From Kocuria tytonis (GTDB lineage Bacteria; Actinomycetota; Actinomycetes; Actinomycetales; Micrococcaceae), in NCBI RefSeq assembly GCF_003226895.2, contig NZ_PNJG02000002.1, positions 1 to 64,000 of the forward strand: a DNA stretch of 64,000 nucleotides, written 5' to 3'. Below, piece by piece: positions 8,961 to 18,593 of this stretch (position 1 is the first letter of the stretch; each line of letters begins with the position of its first letter). The notes below the pieces were generated by a model. The model saw only the letters and a program-made list of their open reading frames with translations. It searched no databases and was not told where the DNA came from. Made by a program: the position numbers and the translations under genes.

Positions 8961-9806
8961 ATGGAATCCACCGATCAGAACCCAGATCCCGCCGCGCCCG
9001 ACGCCGCCCTGCCGGACTCCCCCGCCGGAGCTCCCGCCGCCTCGCAGAACGCGGGTCCGGCGACTCCCGCGGCATTCCACCGGCAGCCCTTCTCCTTCGT
9101 GCGCCGCGGTGACCGGCTGTCCCCCAAGCGCCAGAAGGCGTGGGACGAGCACGCCGGGGACTGGGTCCTGGACATCCCCCGCGTCATGACGGACACCTCC
9201 GTGGACCCCTCGTACCGGCTGGACCACCGGGCGGCGTTCGGACGGGAGGCACCCCTGGTGGTGGAGATCGGCTCGGGACTGGGCGAGGCGATCGTCGCCC
9301 ACGCCGCGGCCCACCCGGAGCTGGACCACCTGGCCGTGGAGGTCTACAAGCCCGGCATCGCGGACCTGCTCATGAAGGCCGCCCAGGCCGGGGTGGAGAA
9401 CGTGCGCGTGGCACAGGCCAACGCCCCCGAGGTGCTGGAGCACATGCTCGAACCCGCATCCGTCCGGGAGCTGTGGGTGTTCTTCCCGGACCCGTGGCAC
9501 AAGACCCGCCACCACAAGCGCCGCCTGGTCTCCCCCGGTTTCGCGGACCTCGCGGCCCGGGTGCTCGAACCGGGCGGGCTGTGGCGGCTGGCCACGGACT
9601 GGCAGGAGTACGCCGTGGTGATGCGCGAGGTGCTGGATGCCGCGGACGCGGACTTCGAGAACGTCCACCCCGGTCCCGCCGCGGACGAGGAGCATCCCGA
9701 CGCCGGCTGGGCCCCGCGCTGGGACGGACGCGTTCTCACGAGCTTCGAGCGCAAGGCCACCGAGGCGGGGCGGGTGCCCCGGGACCTGACGTACCGGCGC
9801 CGCTGA
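8961..9806 (+). CDS. trmB: tRNA (guanine-N7-)-methyltransferase
   Basis: TrmB makes m7G46 in the tRNA variable loop using S-adenosylmethionine. The SAM site VVEIGSGLGEAI, the LAVEVYKPGIADL strand and WVFFPDPWHKTRHHKRRL (the PDPWxKxRHxKRR signature) are all present. An N-terminal extension of about 35 residues, rich in Pro and Ala, precedes the conserved FVRRGDRLSPKRQKAW. The ATG at 8961 is preferred over 8925 and 8952 because a TAGGAT -10 box lies 7 nt upstream. Confidence 0.93.
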   Translation: MESTDQNPDPAAPDAALPDSPAGAPAASQNAGPATPAAFHRQPFSFVRRGDRLSPKRQKAWDEHAGDWVLDIPRVMTDTSVDPSYRLDHRAAFGREAPLVVEIGSGLGEAIVAHAAAHPELDHLAVEVYKPGIADLLMKAAQAGVENVRVAQANAPEVLEHMLEPASVRELWVFFPDPWHKTRHHKRRLVSPGFADLAARVLEPGGLWRLATDWQEYAVVMREVLDAADADFENVHPGPAADEEHPDAGWAPRWDGRVLTSFERKATEAGRVPRDLTYRRR

Positions 9807-9862
9807 CCACGGCACGCCCGGGCCGGCAGCTCCCCTCCGGGCGCGCCGACGGGCCACCACGG

Positions 9863-9904
9863 CAACTGCTCCCCGCACCTCGTTCGTGGTGCGGGGAGCA
9901 GTTG
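9863..9904. terminator. Bidirectional terminator between trmB and hspR
   Basis: A perfect 17-bp stem (9863-9879 and 9888-9904) with an 8-base loop sits between two convergent genes, 57 bp after trmB and 10 bp after the hspR stop. It can serve both strands. Confidence 0.8.
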
Positions 9905-9914
9905 TGCGAGGACG

Positions 9915-10424
9915 TCAACTTGCGGTGCGTCCGCGCGGCGCGCGTCGGGCGGAGGAGCTCGCAGGCTTCTCCTCGGCCCCCTGCGCTCCGGCGTCGGGCT
10001 TGGCCGGCCGGTACAGCATCAGTGCCTGGGACACCTTGCGCGGCGGACGGCGGGACCCGCGGGCGATCCGCACCACGTCCCCGCCGGAGCCGGCGGTGAA
10101 GATCATGTCCCGTTCCCGCCGGGCCCTCCGCTCCTGCTCCAGCTCCTCGGACAGCTCCGTGACACGGGACTGCAGTGCCTGCACCTGGTTCTCCAGCTGC
10201 ATGATCCGCTTGATGCCCTCCAGTGAGACCCCCTCCTGGGAGAGCTCCTGGATCTGCCGCAGCTTCTGCACGTCCAGCTGCGAGTAGCGCCGCGCCCGCC
10301 CGGAGGCGCGGGACGGGGTCACGAGCCCCATGCGGTCGTACTGGCGCAGCGTCTGCGGGTGCATGTCCGCGAGTTCCGCGGCGACCGAGATCACGAACAC
10401 GGGCTGGGTGAAGTCCAGTGGCAT
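9915..10424 (-). CDS. hspR: Heat-shock repressor HspR (MerR family)
   Basis: The 169-residue protein has an N-terminal MerR-type winged helix (VISVAAELADMHPQTLRQYDR, then GLVTPSRASGRARRYS), a coiled-coil segment at about 65-105 and a basic tail. HspR binds HAIR inverted repeats and represses the dnaK operon, with DnaK as co-repressor in Streptomyces and mycobacteria. It is the last gene of the operon, one base after dnaJ. Three HAIR-like sites at the dnaK promoter (14137-14209) are its expected targets, giving autoregulation. Confidence 0.95.
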   Translation of the reverse strand: MPLDFTQPVFVISVAAELADMHPQTLRQYDRMGLVTPSRASGRARRYSQLDVQKLRQIQELSQEGVSLEGIKRIMQLENQVQALQSRVTELSEELEQERRARRERDMIFTAGSGGDVVRIARGSRRPPRKVSQALMLYRPAKPDAGAQGAEEKPASSSARRAPRGRTAS

Positions 10425-10425
10425 C

Positions 10426-11466
10426 TCAGACCGCCGCCTCCTCGTTCAGGGAACCGCGGGGGTCGAAGCCCTCCGTGGCCCGGGCGAAGGCGCGCAGGGC
10501 GTCCTGGGCGGCGTCGTCGAGGTCCGCGGGGAGCTGGATCTGCACGGTCACGATCATGTTCCCCGTGGTGGACCCGGACGTGAAGCCCTTGCCCTTGACA
10601 CGCATCCGGTGCCCGGACGACGTCCCCGCGGGGACCCGCACGGTCACGTGGCCCTCGTCCAGCGTGGGCACCTGCACGGTGGTCCCGAGTCCGGCCTCCG
10701 CAGCGGTCACCGGGATGTCCACGTGCACGTCCTGGCCCTCGCGGGTGAAGAACGGGTGCTCCTTGACCTTGACGGTCACGAACAGGTCCCCGTGGCCACC
10801 GGGCCCCGAGTGTCCCTTGCCCGCGATCTTCAATCGCTGCCCATCCTTGACGCCCTTGGGCACGCGCACCGTGGTGGACTGGCCGTTGCCCCGGCGCAGT
10901 TTCACCGTGGTGCCGTTGTACGCGGAACGCAGCGGGATCGTGGTCGTGGTGTGGATGTCCTCACCCTTGGCGGGCGGTGCCTGGTAGCCACCGAATCCGC
11001 CCTGACCCCCACCGAAGCCGCCCTGGCCGCCACCGAAGCCCCCGCCGAACCGCGAATTGCCGCCCTGGCCGCCGAACTGCGCGAACAGGTCCTCGAACCC
11101 GCCACCCCCGGAGGTGGAGTAGCTCCTGCGGCCACCGCCGCCGTTGAACAGACCCCCGAAGAGGTCCTCGAACCCGGCGCCGCCAGCGTTGCTCGCGCCA
11201 CCGGGGCCACCGGCGGTGAACCGCGCCCCGGAACCCATGGCCCGGATCGCGTCGTACTGTTTGCGTTCCTCGGGGTCCGACAGCACCGAATTGGCCTCGG
11301 TGATGTCCTTGAACTTCTTCTCCGCGGCCGCATCCCCCGGGTTCTGGTCCGGGTGGTACTTACGGGCCAGCTTGCGGTAAGCCTTCTTGATGTCCGCCTG
11401 GGATGCGTCCTTGGAGACGCCCAGGACAGTGTAGAAATCTTTGTCGATCCAGTCCTGACTGGCCAT
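10426..11466 (-). CDS. dnaJ: DnaJ-type co-chaperone without zinc finger (CbpA-like architecture)
   Basis: The 346-residue protein has a J domain (residues 5-75, with KYHPDQNP) and a Gly/Phe-rich linker containing [12 protein letters not shown] repeats. It continues directly into the C-terminal substrate-binding domains ([18 protein letters not shown] to [11 protein letters not shown]). No CxxCxGxG zinc modules are present, so it is a type II Hsp40. It stimulates DnaK ATPase and delivers clients. The start is ATG 11466 with GGAGG 5 nt upstream. A 14-bp hairpin separates it from grpE. Confidence 0.93.
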   Translation of the reverse strand: MASQDWIDKDFYTVLGVSKDASQADIKKAYRKLARKYHPDQNPGDAAAEKKFKDITEANSVLSDPEERKQYDAIRAMGSGARFTAGGPGGASNAGGAGFEDLFGGLFNGGGGRRSYSTSGGGGFEDLFAQFGGQGGNSRFGGGFGGGQGGFGGGQGGFGGYQAPPAKGEDIHTTTTIPLRSAYNGTTVKLRRGNGQSTTVRVPKGVKDGQRLKIAGKGHSGPGGHGDLFVTVKVKEHPFFTREGQDVHVDIPVTAAEAGLGTTVQVPTLDEGHVTVRVPAGTSSGHRMRVKGKGFTSGSTTGNMIVTVQIQLPADLDDAAQDALRAFARATEGFDPRGSLNEEAAV

Positions 11467-11500
11467 GACGCCTCCTTCCTCCTGGTACTTCCCTGTGGAA

Positions 11501-11536
11501 CTCGGGGCGGGTCCCGTCATGCGGACCCGCCCCGAG
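11501..11536 (-). terminator. Intra-operon 14-bp hairpin between grpE and dnaJ
   Basis: Arms 11501-11514 and 11523-11536 pair perfectly around an 8-base loop, 13 nt after the grpE stop and 34 nt before the dnaJ start. It could be a partial terminator, an RNase stop or an mRNA stabiliser that lowers dnaJ-hspR output relative to dnaK-grpE. There is no T-run. Confidence 0.6.
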
Positions 11537-11548
11537 GAATTTCTTGCG

Positions 11549-12193
11549 TTACGGCTTCGTGGCCACGGCCACCTGGGCCGCCCGGACCACTCGAGCGCCC
11601 ACACGGAAGCCCGAGCGCAGCACCATGGACACGTGGTCCGGTTCCACCTCGTCGGTGGGTTGCTGCAGCACAGCCTCGTGGACGGTGGGGTCGAAGATCT
11701 CCCCCACCTCCCCGATCCGGGTGAGGCCCTTCTTGCCCAGGGCGTCCTCGAGCTTGGTCGCGATCGCGGCGAACGGGCCGTCCTCGAGGTCCCCGGCCTT
11801 GCGAGCGGCGTCGACGTCGTCCAGGACCGGCAGCAGCGCGGTGATCATCTCGCCGGAGACGAAGTCCCGCAGCTGATCCTTCTCACGCGCGGTGCGGTTC
11901 TTGAAGTTCACGAACTCCGCCTGCAGCCGACGCAGGTCCTCGAGTCGTTCGTCCGCGAGCTTATGCGCGGCGGACTGGCCCGCCGGGGCGGCGTCGTCCT
12001 GCGACGACGCCGCGTCCGAGGCCTGCGTGTCCCCGGCCTGGGCGTCCTGGGACTGAGGGGTGTCCAGGATGTCGTCCACGGTCAGCCCCTCCTGCTCCTG
12101 ACCGGCACCGTCCTGCTGGGCGTCCTGCGCCGACCGGTCCGGGTCCTCCGGCACGGACTCGCCGTTGCCCTGGGGGTTCTCGGAGTCGCTCAT
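11549..12193 (-). CDS. grpE: Nucleotide exchange factor GrpE
   Basis: The 214-residue protein has a long acidic, Gln/Asp/Ser-rich N-terminal region (residues 1-75) and a coiled coil ([20 protein letters not shown]). It ends with the family C-terminal motif [16 protein letters not shown]. It releases ADP from DnaK. The ATG at 12193 is chosen because GGGAAG lies 8 nt upstream. An alternative GTG at 12199 overlaps the dnaK stop but sits too close to that site. The gap from dnaK is 2 nt, so translation is probably coupled. Confidence 0.95.
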   Translation of the reverse strand: MSDSENPQGNGESVPEDPDRSAQDAQQDGAGQEQEGLTVDDILDTPQSQDAQAGDTQASDAASSQDDAAPAGQSAAHKLADERLEDLRRLQAEFVNFKNRTAREKDQLRDFVSGEMITALLPVLDDVDAARKAGDLEDGPFAAIATKLEDALGKKGLTRIGEVGEIFDPTVHEAVLQQPTDEVEPDHVSMVLRSGFRVGARVVRAAQVAVATKP

Positions 12194-12195
12194 GC

Positions 12196-14070
<1,875 letters not shown>

Positions 14071-14136
14071 CTATCCCTTCGTTGTTCCGACGTGGACCGG
14101 GGGTTCACCGCGGGGCGCGCCACCCGGCCCGTAAGC

Positions 14137-14157
14137 CTTGAGCTTTCAGGACTCAAT
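14137..14157 (-). promoter_or_regulatory. HAIR element 1 (HspR operator)
   Basis: CTTGAGC-N7-ACTCAAT on the plus strand matches the HAIR consensus CTTGAGT-N7-ACTCAAG at 12 of 14 arm positions. It overlaps the -10 box and the expected dnaK transcription start. Confidence 0.88.
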
Positions 14158-14183
14158 TTTACACATTGAGCAGGGGCTGTCAA
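14156..14183 (-). promoter_or_regulatory. dnaK operon promoter
   Basis: On the minus strand TTGACA (14178-14183) and TAAAAT (14156-14161) are separated by 16 bp, a near-consensus vegetative promoter. HAIR-like repeats lie over and around it, so control is by repression rather than by a heat-shock sigma factor. Confidence 0.85.
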
Positions 14184-14184
14184 G
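14165..14184 (-). promoter_or_regulatory. HAIR-like element 2 (degenerate)
   Basis: ATTGAGC-N6-TGTCAAG matches five bases in each HAIR arm but has a 6-bp spacer. It covers the promoter spacer and -35 box. Confidence 0.5.
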
Positions 14185-14188
14185 CTAA

Positions 14189-14209
14189 GTTGAGCCGGGT
14201 CGACTCAGC
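14189..14209 (-). promoter_or_regulatory. HAIR-like element 3
   Basis: GTTGAGC-N7-ACTCAGC has the correct 7-7-7 spacing and five matches in each arm. It lies just upstream of the -35 box. Confidence 0.65.
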
Positions 14210-14268
14210 CATGGTCCCTGAAGCGCCCAGAACCTGTTCCCGGGTTAGTCCCGCCACCGATACCGCGT

Positions 14269-14274
14269 TACAAT
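14269..14274 (+). promoter_or_regulatory. -10 box for the BCCT transporter gene
   Basis: TACAAT lies in GTTACAATCG, with a weak TTAGTC 18 bp upstream. A start near 14281 would exclude the GTG at 14276 as initiation codon and leave a leader of about 120 nt. Confidence 0.45.
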
Positions 14275-14401
14275 CGTGAGTTTGTACGCCCAGGGCGAAA
14301 CACCGCACGACGCCCGGGCCGGATCCGTCCACCACGTCCACGGGAGAAGCACCACCCAGTACGACATCGACCACTCCCCCACTGCCACCAGGAGAACTGC
14401 C

Positions 14402-16393
14402 CTGAGCACGCCACCCCATTCCTCGGACCGACAACCGTCGGACCAGCCGTCCACCCACCACGCCTCGACCGCCGGCTCCACCGCCCGCAGCAGGCCGCGC
14501 CAGATCATCGACGAGCTCACCTACCCCCACGGCATCCACCCCGCCCTGGTCCCGGGTGTGGGAGTGGAGGACCGCAGGGTCCGGTTCGGCACCGACAAGA
14601 TGGTCTTCACGGTCACGGCACTGCTGATCGTCGCCTTCATCGCGTGGGGCATCCTGGGCACCGAGAGCCTCTCCTCGGTCTCCTCCACCGCGCTGTCCTG
14701 GGTGACCGCCAACACCGGGTGGTTCTTCATCCTGCTGTCCACCGCGGCGGTGTTCTTCATGCTGTTCATCGGCTTCACCCGCACGGGGCGCATCAAGCTG
14801 GGCCGTGACGACGAGGAGCCCGAGTACTCCTTCTTCTCGTGGCTCGCGATGCTCTTCGCGGCGGGCATGGGCATCGGTCTGATGTTCTACGGCGCCTTCG
14901 AGCCCATGACCTACTTCGAGACCGGGATCCCCGGGTTCTCCCACGTGGCCGAGGCGGGCAAGGACTCCATGGTGGTCTACGCCCTGGTGCAGTCCGCGTT
15001 CCACTGGGCCCTGAATCCCTGGGCCATCTACGCCGTGGTCGGTGTCTCCGTGGCCTACGGCGCCTACCGCCGCGGCCGCGCGCCCCTGATCTCCCGCGTG
15101 TTCACCGCGCTGCTCGGTCACAAGCGGGTGGACGGCACCCTGGGCAAGCTGATCGACGTGTTCGCGATCTTCGCGACCCTCTTCGGCACCGCCGCATCCC
15201 TCGGCGTGGGAGCCATGCAGATCGGCTCCGGCATCTCGATCGTGGGCGGGATCGGCGAGCTGGGCAACAACGCCCTGATCGTCATCATCGCCGTGCTGTC
15301 CGTGGGCTTCATCGTCTCCGCGGTCTCGGGTGTCTCCCGCGGCATCCGCTACCTGTCCAACATCAACCTGACGCTCGCCTTCGTGCTCGCGCTGTTCGTG
15401 TTCTTCGTGGGCCCCACCGTCTTCCTGCTGACGCTGATCCCGTCCACGTTCTCCACCTACCTCTCCGAGTACCTCTTCATGACCGGCCAGTCCGCCGCGT
15501 GGGGTCCGGAGAGCGCCACGTTCTCCAACACCTGGACCGTGTACTACTGGGCCTGGTGGCTGTCCTGGTCCCCGTTCGTGGGCATGTTCATCGCCAAGAT
15601 CTCCCGCGGGCGCTCCATCCGCCAGTTCGTGACCGTGGTCCTCGTGGTCCCCGCCTCCGTGTGCGTGCTGTGGTTCATCGTCTTCGGCGGGTCCGCCATG
15701 TACTTCGCCAAGAACGGCGCGGACCTCTCCGTCGCGGACGGTTCCGAATCCATGCTGTTCGGACTCTTCGACCAGCTCCCGCTCACCGGTGCGACCTCGG
15801 TGCTCGCCATGGTGGTAATCGGCATCTTCTTCGTCACGAGTGCGGACTCCGCCTCCGTGGTGATGGGCACCATGACCCAGCGCGGGCGCCCGGATCCCAG
15901 CAAGTGGATCGTGATCTTCTGGGGTGTGTGCCTCGCGGGGATCGCGATCGTCATGCTCCTCGTGGGTGGTGACGACGCCCTGGCCGGGATGCAGAACCTG
16001 GTCATCGTCTCCGCGCTGCCGTTCGCGCTGATCCTGGCGCTGATGATGGTCGCCCTCTACCGCGACCTGCGCAGCGACCCGGCCACCCTGCGCACCCGGT
16101 TCGCGCTGTCCGCCGTGGAGAAGGCCGTGTCCACGGGGCTCGCCGAGCACGGCGACAACTTCGCCCTGCAGGTGGAGCACGCGGAGGGCCACCGCGCCGC
16201 CGGTGACTCCTTCGACTCCCACGACCCGGCCATCACCGAGTGGTACCGCCAGACGGACGAGAACGGCGACGAGACCGATTTCCGGTACAGGTCCCACTGG
16301 GTCTCCTCCGCCGTGGACGACATCGCCGCGGACACCCCCGAGGACGAAGCGCCGTGGGAGCAGACCACTCCCAAGAACGCCAACCAGAAGTAG
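14402..16393 (+). CDS. BCCT family betaine/choline/carnitine transporter, probable CTG start
   Basis: The protein has about 663 residues and twelve helices, with the BCCT signatures AMLFAAGMGIGLMFYGAFEP, HWALNPWAIYA and WWLSWSPFVGMFIAKISRGR. It imports glycine betaine or related osmolytes with Na+. The acidic C-terminal tail of about 100 residues is of the kind that senses osmolality in BetP. The best start is CTG 14402, 7 nt after AGGAG (14390-14394). No ATG, GTG or TTG occurs in frame between 14285 and that point. The upstream GTG 14276 lacks a ribosome site. Confidence 0.88.
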   Translation: MSTPPHSSDRQPSDQPSTHHASTAGSTARSRPRQIIDELTYPHGIHPALVPGVGVEDRRVRFGTDKMVFTVTALLIVAFIAWGILGTESLSSVSSTALSWVTANTGWFFILLSTAAVFFMLFIGFTRTGRIKLGRDDEEPEYSFFSWLAMLFAAGMGIGLMFYGAFEPMTYFETGIPGFSHVAEAGKDSMVVYALVQSAFHWALNPWAIYAVVGVSVAYGAYRRGRAPLISRVFTALLGHKRVDGTLGKLIDVFAIFATLFGTAASLGVGAMQIGSGISIVGGIGELGNNALIVIIAVLSVGFIVSAVSGVSRGIRYLSNINLTLAFVLALFVFFVGPTVFLLTLIPSTFSTYLSEYLFMTGQSAAWGPESATFSNTWTVYYWAWWLSWSPFVGMFIAKISRGRSIRQFVTVVLVVPASVCVLWFIVFGGSAMYFAKNGADLSVADGSESMLFGLFDQLPLTGATSVLAMVVIGIFFVTSADSASVVMGTMTQRGRPDPSKWIVIFWGVCLAGIAIVMLLVGGDDALAGMQNLVIVSALPFALILALMMVALYRDLRSDPATLRTRFALSAVEKAVSTGLAEHGDNFALQVEHAEGHRAAGDSFDSHDPAITEWYRQTDENGDETDFRYRSHWVSSAVDDIAADTPEDEAPWEQTTPKNANQK

Positions 16394-16426
16394 CAGCAGC
16401 GGCCCTCGGGACCCCCGCACCGCACC

Positions 16427-16466
16427 CACGACGGGGTGCACGTCCACGGACGTGCACCCCGTCGTG
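16427..16466 (+). terminator. Terminator of the BCCT gene
   Basis: A perfect 19-bp inverted repeat (16427-16445 and 16448-16466) begins 34 bp after the BCCT stop codon. It has only 2 bases between the arms and no strong T-run. Confidence 0.7.
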
Positions 16467-16570
16467 CTGTCATCCCCGCAAGGGCGGCCGAAACGTGCCG
16501 CCCCCGGCCCCGGGACCACGAGCCACCAGCCACGCATGGAACAGTGTTTGATCCGGCACGGAGCCCTGCG

Positions 16571-16576
16571 TACGGT
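16571..16576 (+). promoter_or_regulatory. -10 box of the tetR gene (leaderless)
   Basis: TACGGT ends 7 nt before the ATG at 16584. The GGTGAG here overlaps the hexamer itself. Confidence 0.5.
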
Positions 16577-16583
16577 GAGCCGC

Positions 16584-17435
16584 ATGGACCCCGCACCGCG
16601 CTACCCCGCCGCACCCACCGAGCGCCGCACCGACGCCCGCGACCCACGTCCCGGGGGGCGCGAACCGAGAACGCGCAGGGCGGGCGGGCGGCGTCGCGCG
16701 TCGTTGTCGGCGGACGCGATCGTGGACACCGCGATCGCCGTGCTGGACCGCGACGGCGCCCAGCGGCTCACCCTGCGCGGACTCGCCGCCGAGCTCGGCA
16801 GCGGCGTGGCCAGCCTCTACTGGTACGCGGCGGGCAAGGACGAGCTGATGGCCATGGTCGCGGACGAGGTGCTGGGGCGGGCCCTGCACGAGTTCCACGC
16901 GCTGCGGGACGCCGGGCGCACCGGACCGGAGCAGTTCGCCGACTTCCCCGCACCCGAACCCGACCCGCGGACCACCCGGGCCACGAGCGCCGCGCTGGCG
17001 GACCTGCGCCGCCTCTCCCTGTGCCTGTTCGCGCAGATGCTCGAGCACCGGTGGCTCGCCGGCCAGCTGATCAACGCCGGCCCGGACGAGGAGAACGCGC
17101 TGCGCACCTGGGAGTGCACGGGCCAGATCCTGCAGCAGATGGAACTGGACCCCACCCAGCAGTTCCACGCGTCCCTCGCGGTGACGAACTACGCCTCCGG
17201 CATGGGCGCGGAGATCTCCCAGCGCCAGGACCTGCGGGACGCGGAGGACGCCGAGCAGATGTTCCGCGAGCAGCTCGAGCGGTGGGACCGGGCCAGCACC
17301 CGCGAGTTCCCGTTCGTCCACTCGATCCTCGGGGAGTTCCGGCGCCACGACGACCGCTCCGAGTACATCGCGGGGCTGAACCTGCTGCTCTCTGGCATCG
17401 AGCGCCAGACCTGGGGTACAACCCCGGGTCCCTGA
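16584..17435 (+). CDS. TetR/AcrR-family transcriptional regulator
   Basis: The protein has 283 residues. A disordered Arg/Pro-rich N-terminus of about 40 residues is followed by the TetR helix-turn-helix (LSADAIVDTAIAVLDRDG, then LTLRGLAAELGSGVASLYWY). The C-terminal ligand domain resembles the TetR_C class, as in TetR itself and many actinobacterial homologues. The target is unknown; neighbours are a BCCT transporter upstream and a phosphatase downstream. ATG 16584 is chosen by its -10 box. An upstream ATG at 16536 would precede that promoter. Confidence 0.88.
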   Translation: MDPAPRYPAAPTERRTDARDPRPGGREPRTRRAGGRRRASLSADAIVDTAIAVLDRDGAQRLTLRGLAAELGSGVASLYWYAAGKDELMAMVADEVLGRALHEFHALRDAGRTGPEQFADFPAPEPDPRTTRATSAALADLRRLSLCLFAQMLEHRWLAGQLINAGPDEENALRTWECTGQILQQMELDPTQQFHASLAVTNYASGMGAEISQRQDLRDAEDAEQMFREQLERWDRASTREFPFVHSILGEFRRHDDRSEYIAGLNLLLSGIERQTWGTTPGP

Positions 17436-17468
17436 CGGCCGCGCTCCTCGTTGCGAACGGATAGTCCG

Positions 17469-17474
17469 TACAGT
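17469..17474 (+). promoter_or_regulatory. -10 box of the phosphatase gene (leaderless)
   Basis: TACAGT lies exactly 7 nt before the ATG at 17482. Confidence 0.55.
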
Positions 17475-17481
17475 GGAGACC

Positions 17482-17973
17482 ATGTTCAACGTCGTCACCG
17501 TGTGCACCGGCAACATCTGCCGCTCCCCCATGGCCGAGGCCCTGCTGCGGGCCGAGGTGGAACGCGCGGGTCTCGCGCGGGAGGTCGAGGTCGCCTCAGC
17601 GGGTGTGAGCGACGAGGAGCACGGCAATCCCGTGGACCCCCGGGCCCGCACGGTGCTGGCACGCAACGACCTCGAGCTGCCGCAGCACAGTGCCCACCGC
17701 ATCACGGACCGGGAGCTCGCCCAGGCCGACCTCCTGGTGGCCATGACGGCGTCCCACCAGGAGCAGCTGCGGCAGCGGCTGCCCGGTGCCGCTGCGGACA
17801 AGGTGCGCCTCATGCGCAGCTTCGACCCCGCCGTCGATCCCTCGGGTGAGGACCTGGACATCGCCGACCCCTGGTACGGCGGCGCCGAGGACTTCGACAC
17901 CGCGTGGGAGCAGATCCGCGCCGCGACCCCCGGGCTCGTCACGTGGCTCGGCGAACGGGTGGCGACCCGGTGA
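17482..17973 (+). CDS. Low-molecular-weight protein-tyrosine phosphatase
   Basis: The 163-residue protein is full length for the family. It has the P-loop VCTGNICRSPMAEALL with nucleophile Cys8 and Arg14, and the general-acid Asp in ADPWYGG. Members remove phosphate from protein tyrosine, or from arginine in some firmicutes. The gene heads a coupled trio: its TGA overlaps the GTG of the next gene by four bases. A leaderless start at ATG 17482 is favoured by TACAGT 7 nt upstream. Confidence 0.92.
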   Translation: MFNVVTVCTGNICRSPMAEALLRAEVERAGLAREVEVASAGVSDEEHGNPVDPRARTVLARNDLELPQHSAHRITDRELAQADLLVAMTASHQEQLRQRLPGAAADKVRLMRSFDPAVDPSGEDLDIADPWYGGAEDFDTAWEQIRAATPGLVTWLGERVATR

Positions 17974-18593
17974 TCTCACCCGACGAGGGTTTCCACGACG
18001 ACGAGATCACCCGGTTCCCGGACGGCCTCAACCTCGCGCGGCTGCTGCCTACCGTGAGCCGCAAGCCCTTCATCGTGGGCATCGACGGACGCTCCGGCGC
18101 GGGGAAGACCACCCTGAGCGATCAGCTCGCGGCGGTCCTGCGCCGTTCCCGCGACGTCGTGGTGTTCCGGCTCGAGGACGTCTACCCCGGCTGGAGCGGC
18201 CTGTCCGAGGGCATGGGAATGTACTACTCGCAGGTCCTCGAGCCGCTGCGCCGGGGGCAGGACGCGCACTGGACGGCCTGGGACTGGCTGACCAGCGAGC
18301 CGGGCACCCCGCGTCTGACCCGCCCCGCGGAGATCGTCCTCGTGGAGGGCGTGGGGGCGTGCCACCGTGAGGCCCGCACCCTGCTGGACACCTCCGTGTG
18401 GGTGGAGCTGCCCACCGCGCAGCGCAGGCAGCGGGCGCTGGAGCGCGACGGTGGCGCGTACGAGAGCCACTGGGAGCAGTGGGCCGCTCAGGAGGAGGAG
18501 TACCTCGCCGCCGACCCCGTGTGGGAGTGCGCGGACATCATCCACCCCGGCCCGTCGGCGGAACCCGCCGTGGAACAGCGGGAGACCCCGTGA
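17970..18593 (+). CDS. P-loop kinase-like ATP-binding protein (uridine kinase superfamily)
   Basis: The 207-residue protein carries a Walker A motif, GIDGRSGAGKTTLSDQL, a LEDVYPGWSGL segment in the place where uridine kinases bind substrate, and the strand IVLVEGVGACHREA. Actinobacterial proteins of this kind are usually annotated as uridine kinase-like ATP-binding proteins, and the true substrate is unknown. GTG 17970 overlaps the preceding stop (GTGA), and its own stop overlaps the next GTG, so the trio is translationally coupled. Confidence 0.75.
   Translation: MISPDEGFHDDEITRFPDGLNLARLLPTVSRKPFIVGIDGRSGAGKTTLSDQLAAVLRRSRDVVVFRLEDVYPGWSGLSEGMGMYYSQVLEPLRRGQDAHWTAWDWLTSEPGTPRLTRPAEIVLVEGVGACHREARTLLDTSVWVELPTAQRRQRALERDGGAYESHWEQWAAQEEEYLAADPVWECADIIHPGPSAEPAVEQRETP

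Noticed and set aside
10330-11724. Long plus-strand frame opposite hspR/dnaJ
   Set aside because: Low-complexity antisense reading; the minus-strand genes are unambiguous.
16536-16583. Upstream ATG for the TetR gene
   Set aside because: It precedes the TACGGT -10 box that is 7 nt from ATG 16584, and the extra residues add no recognised sequence.
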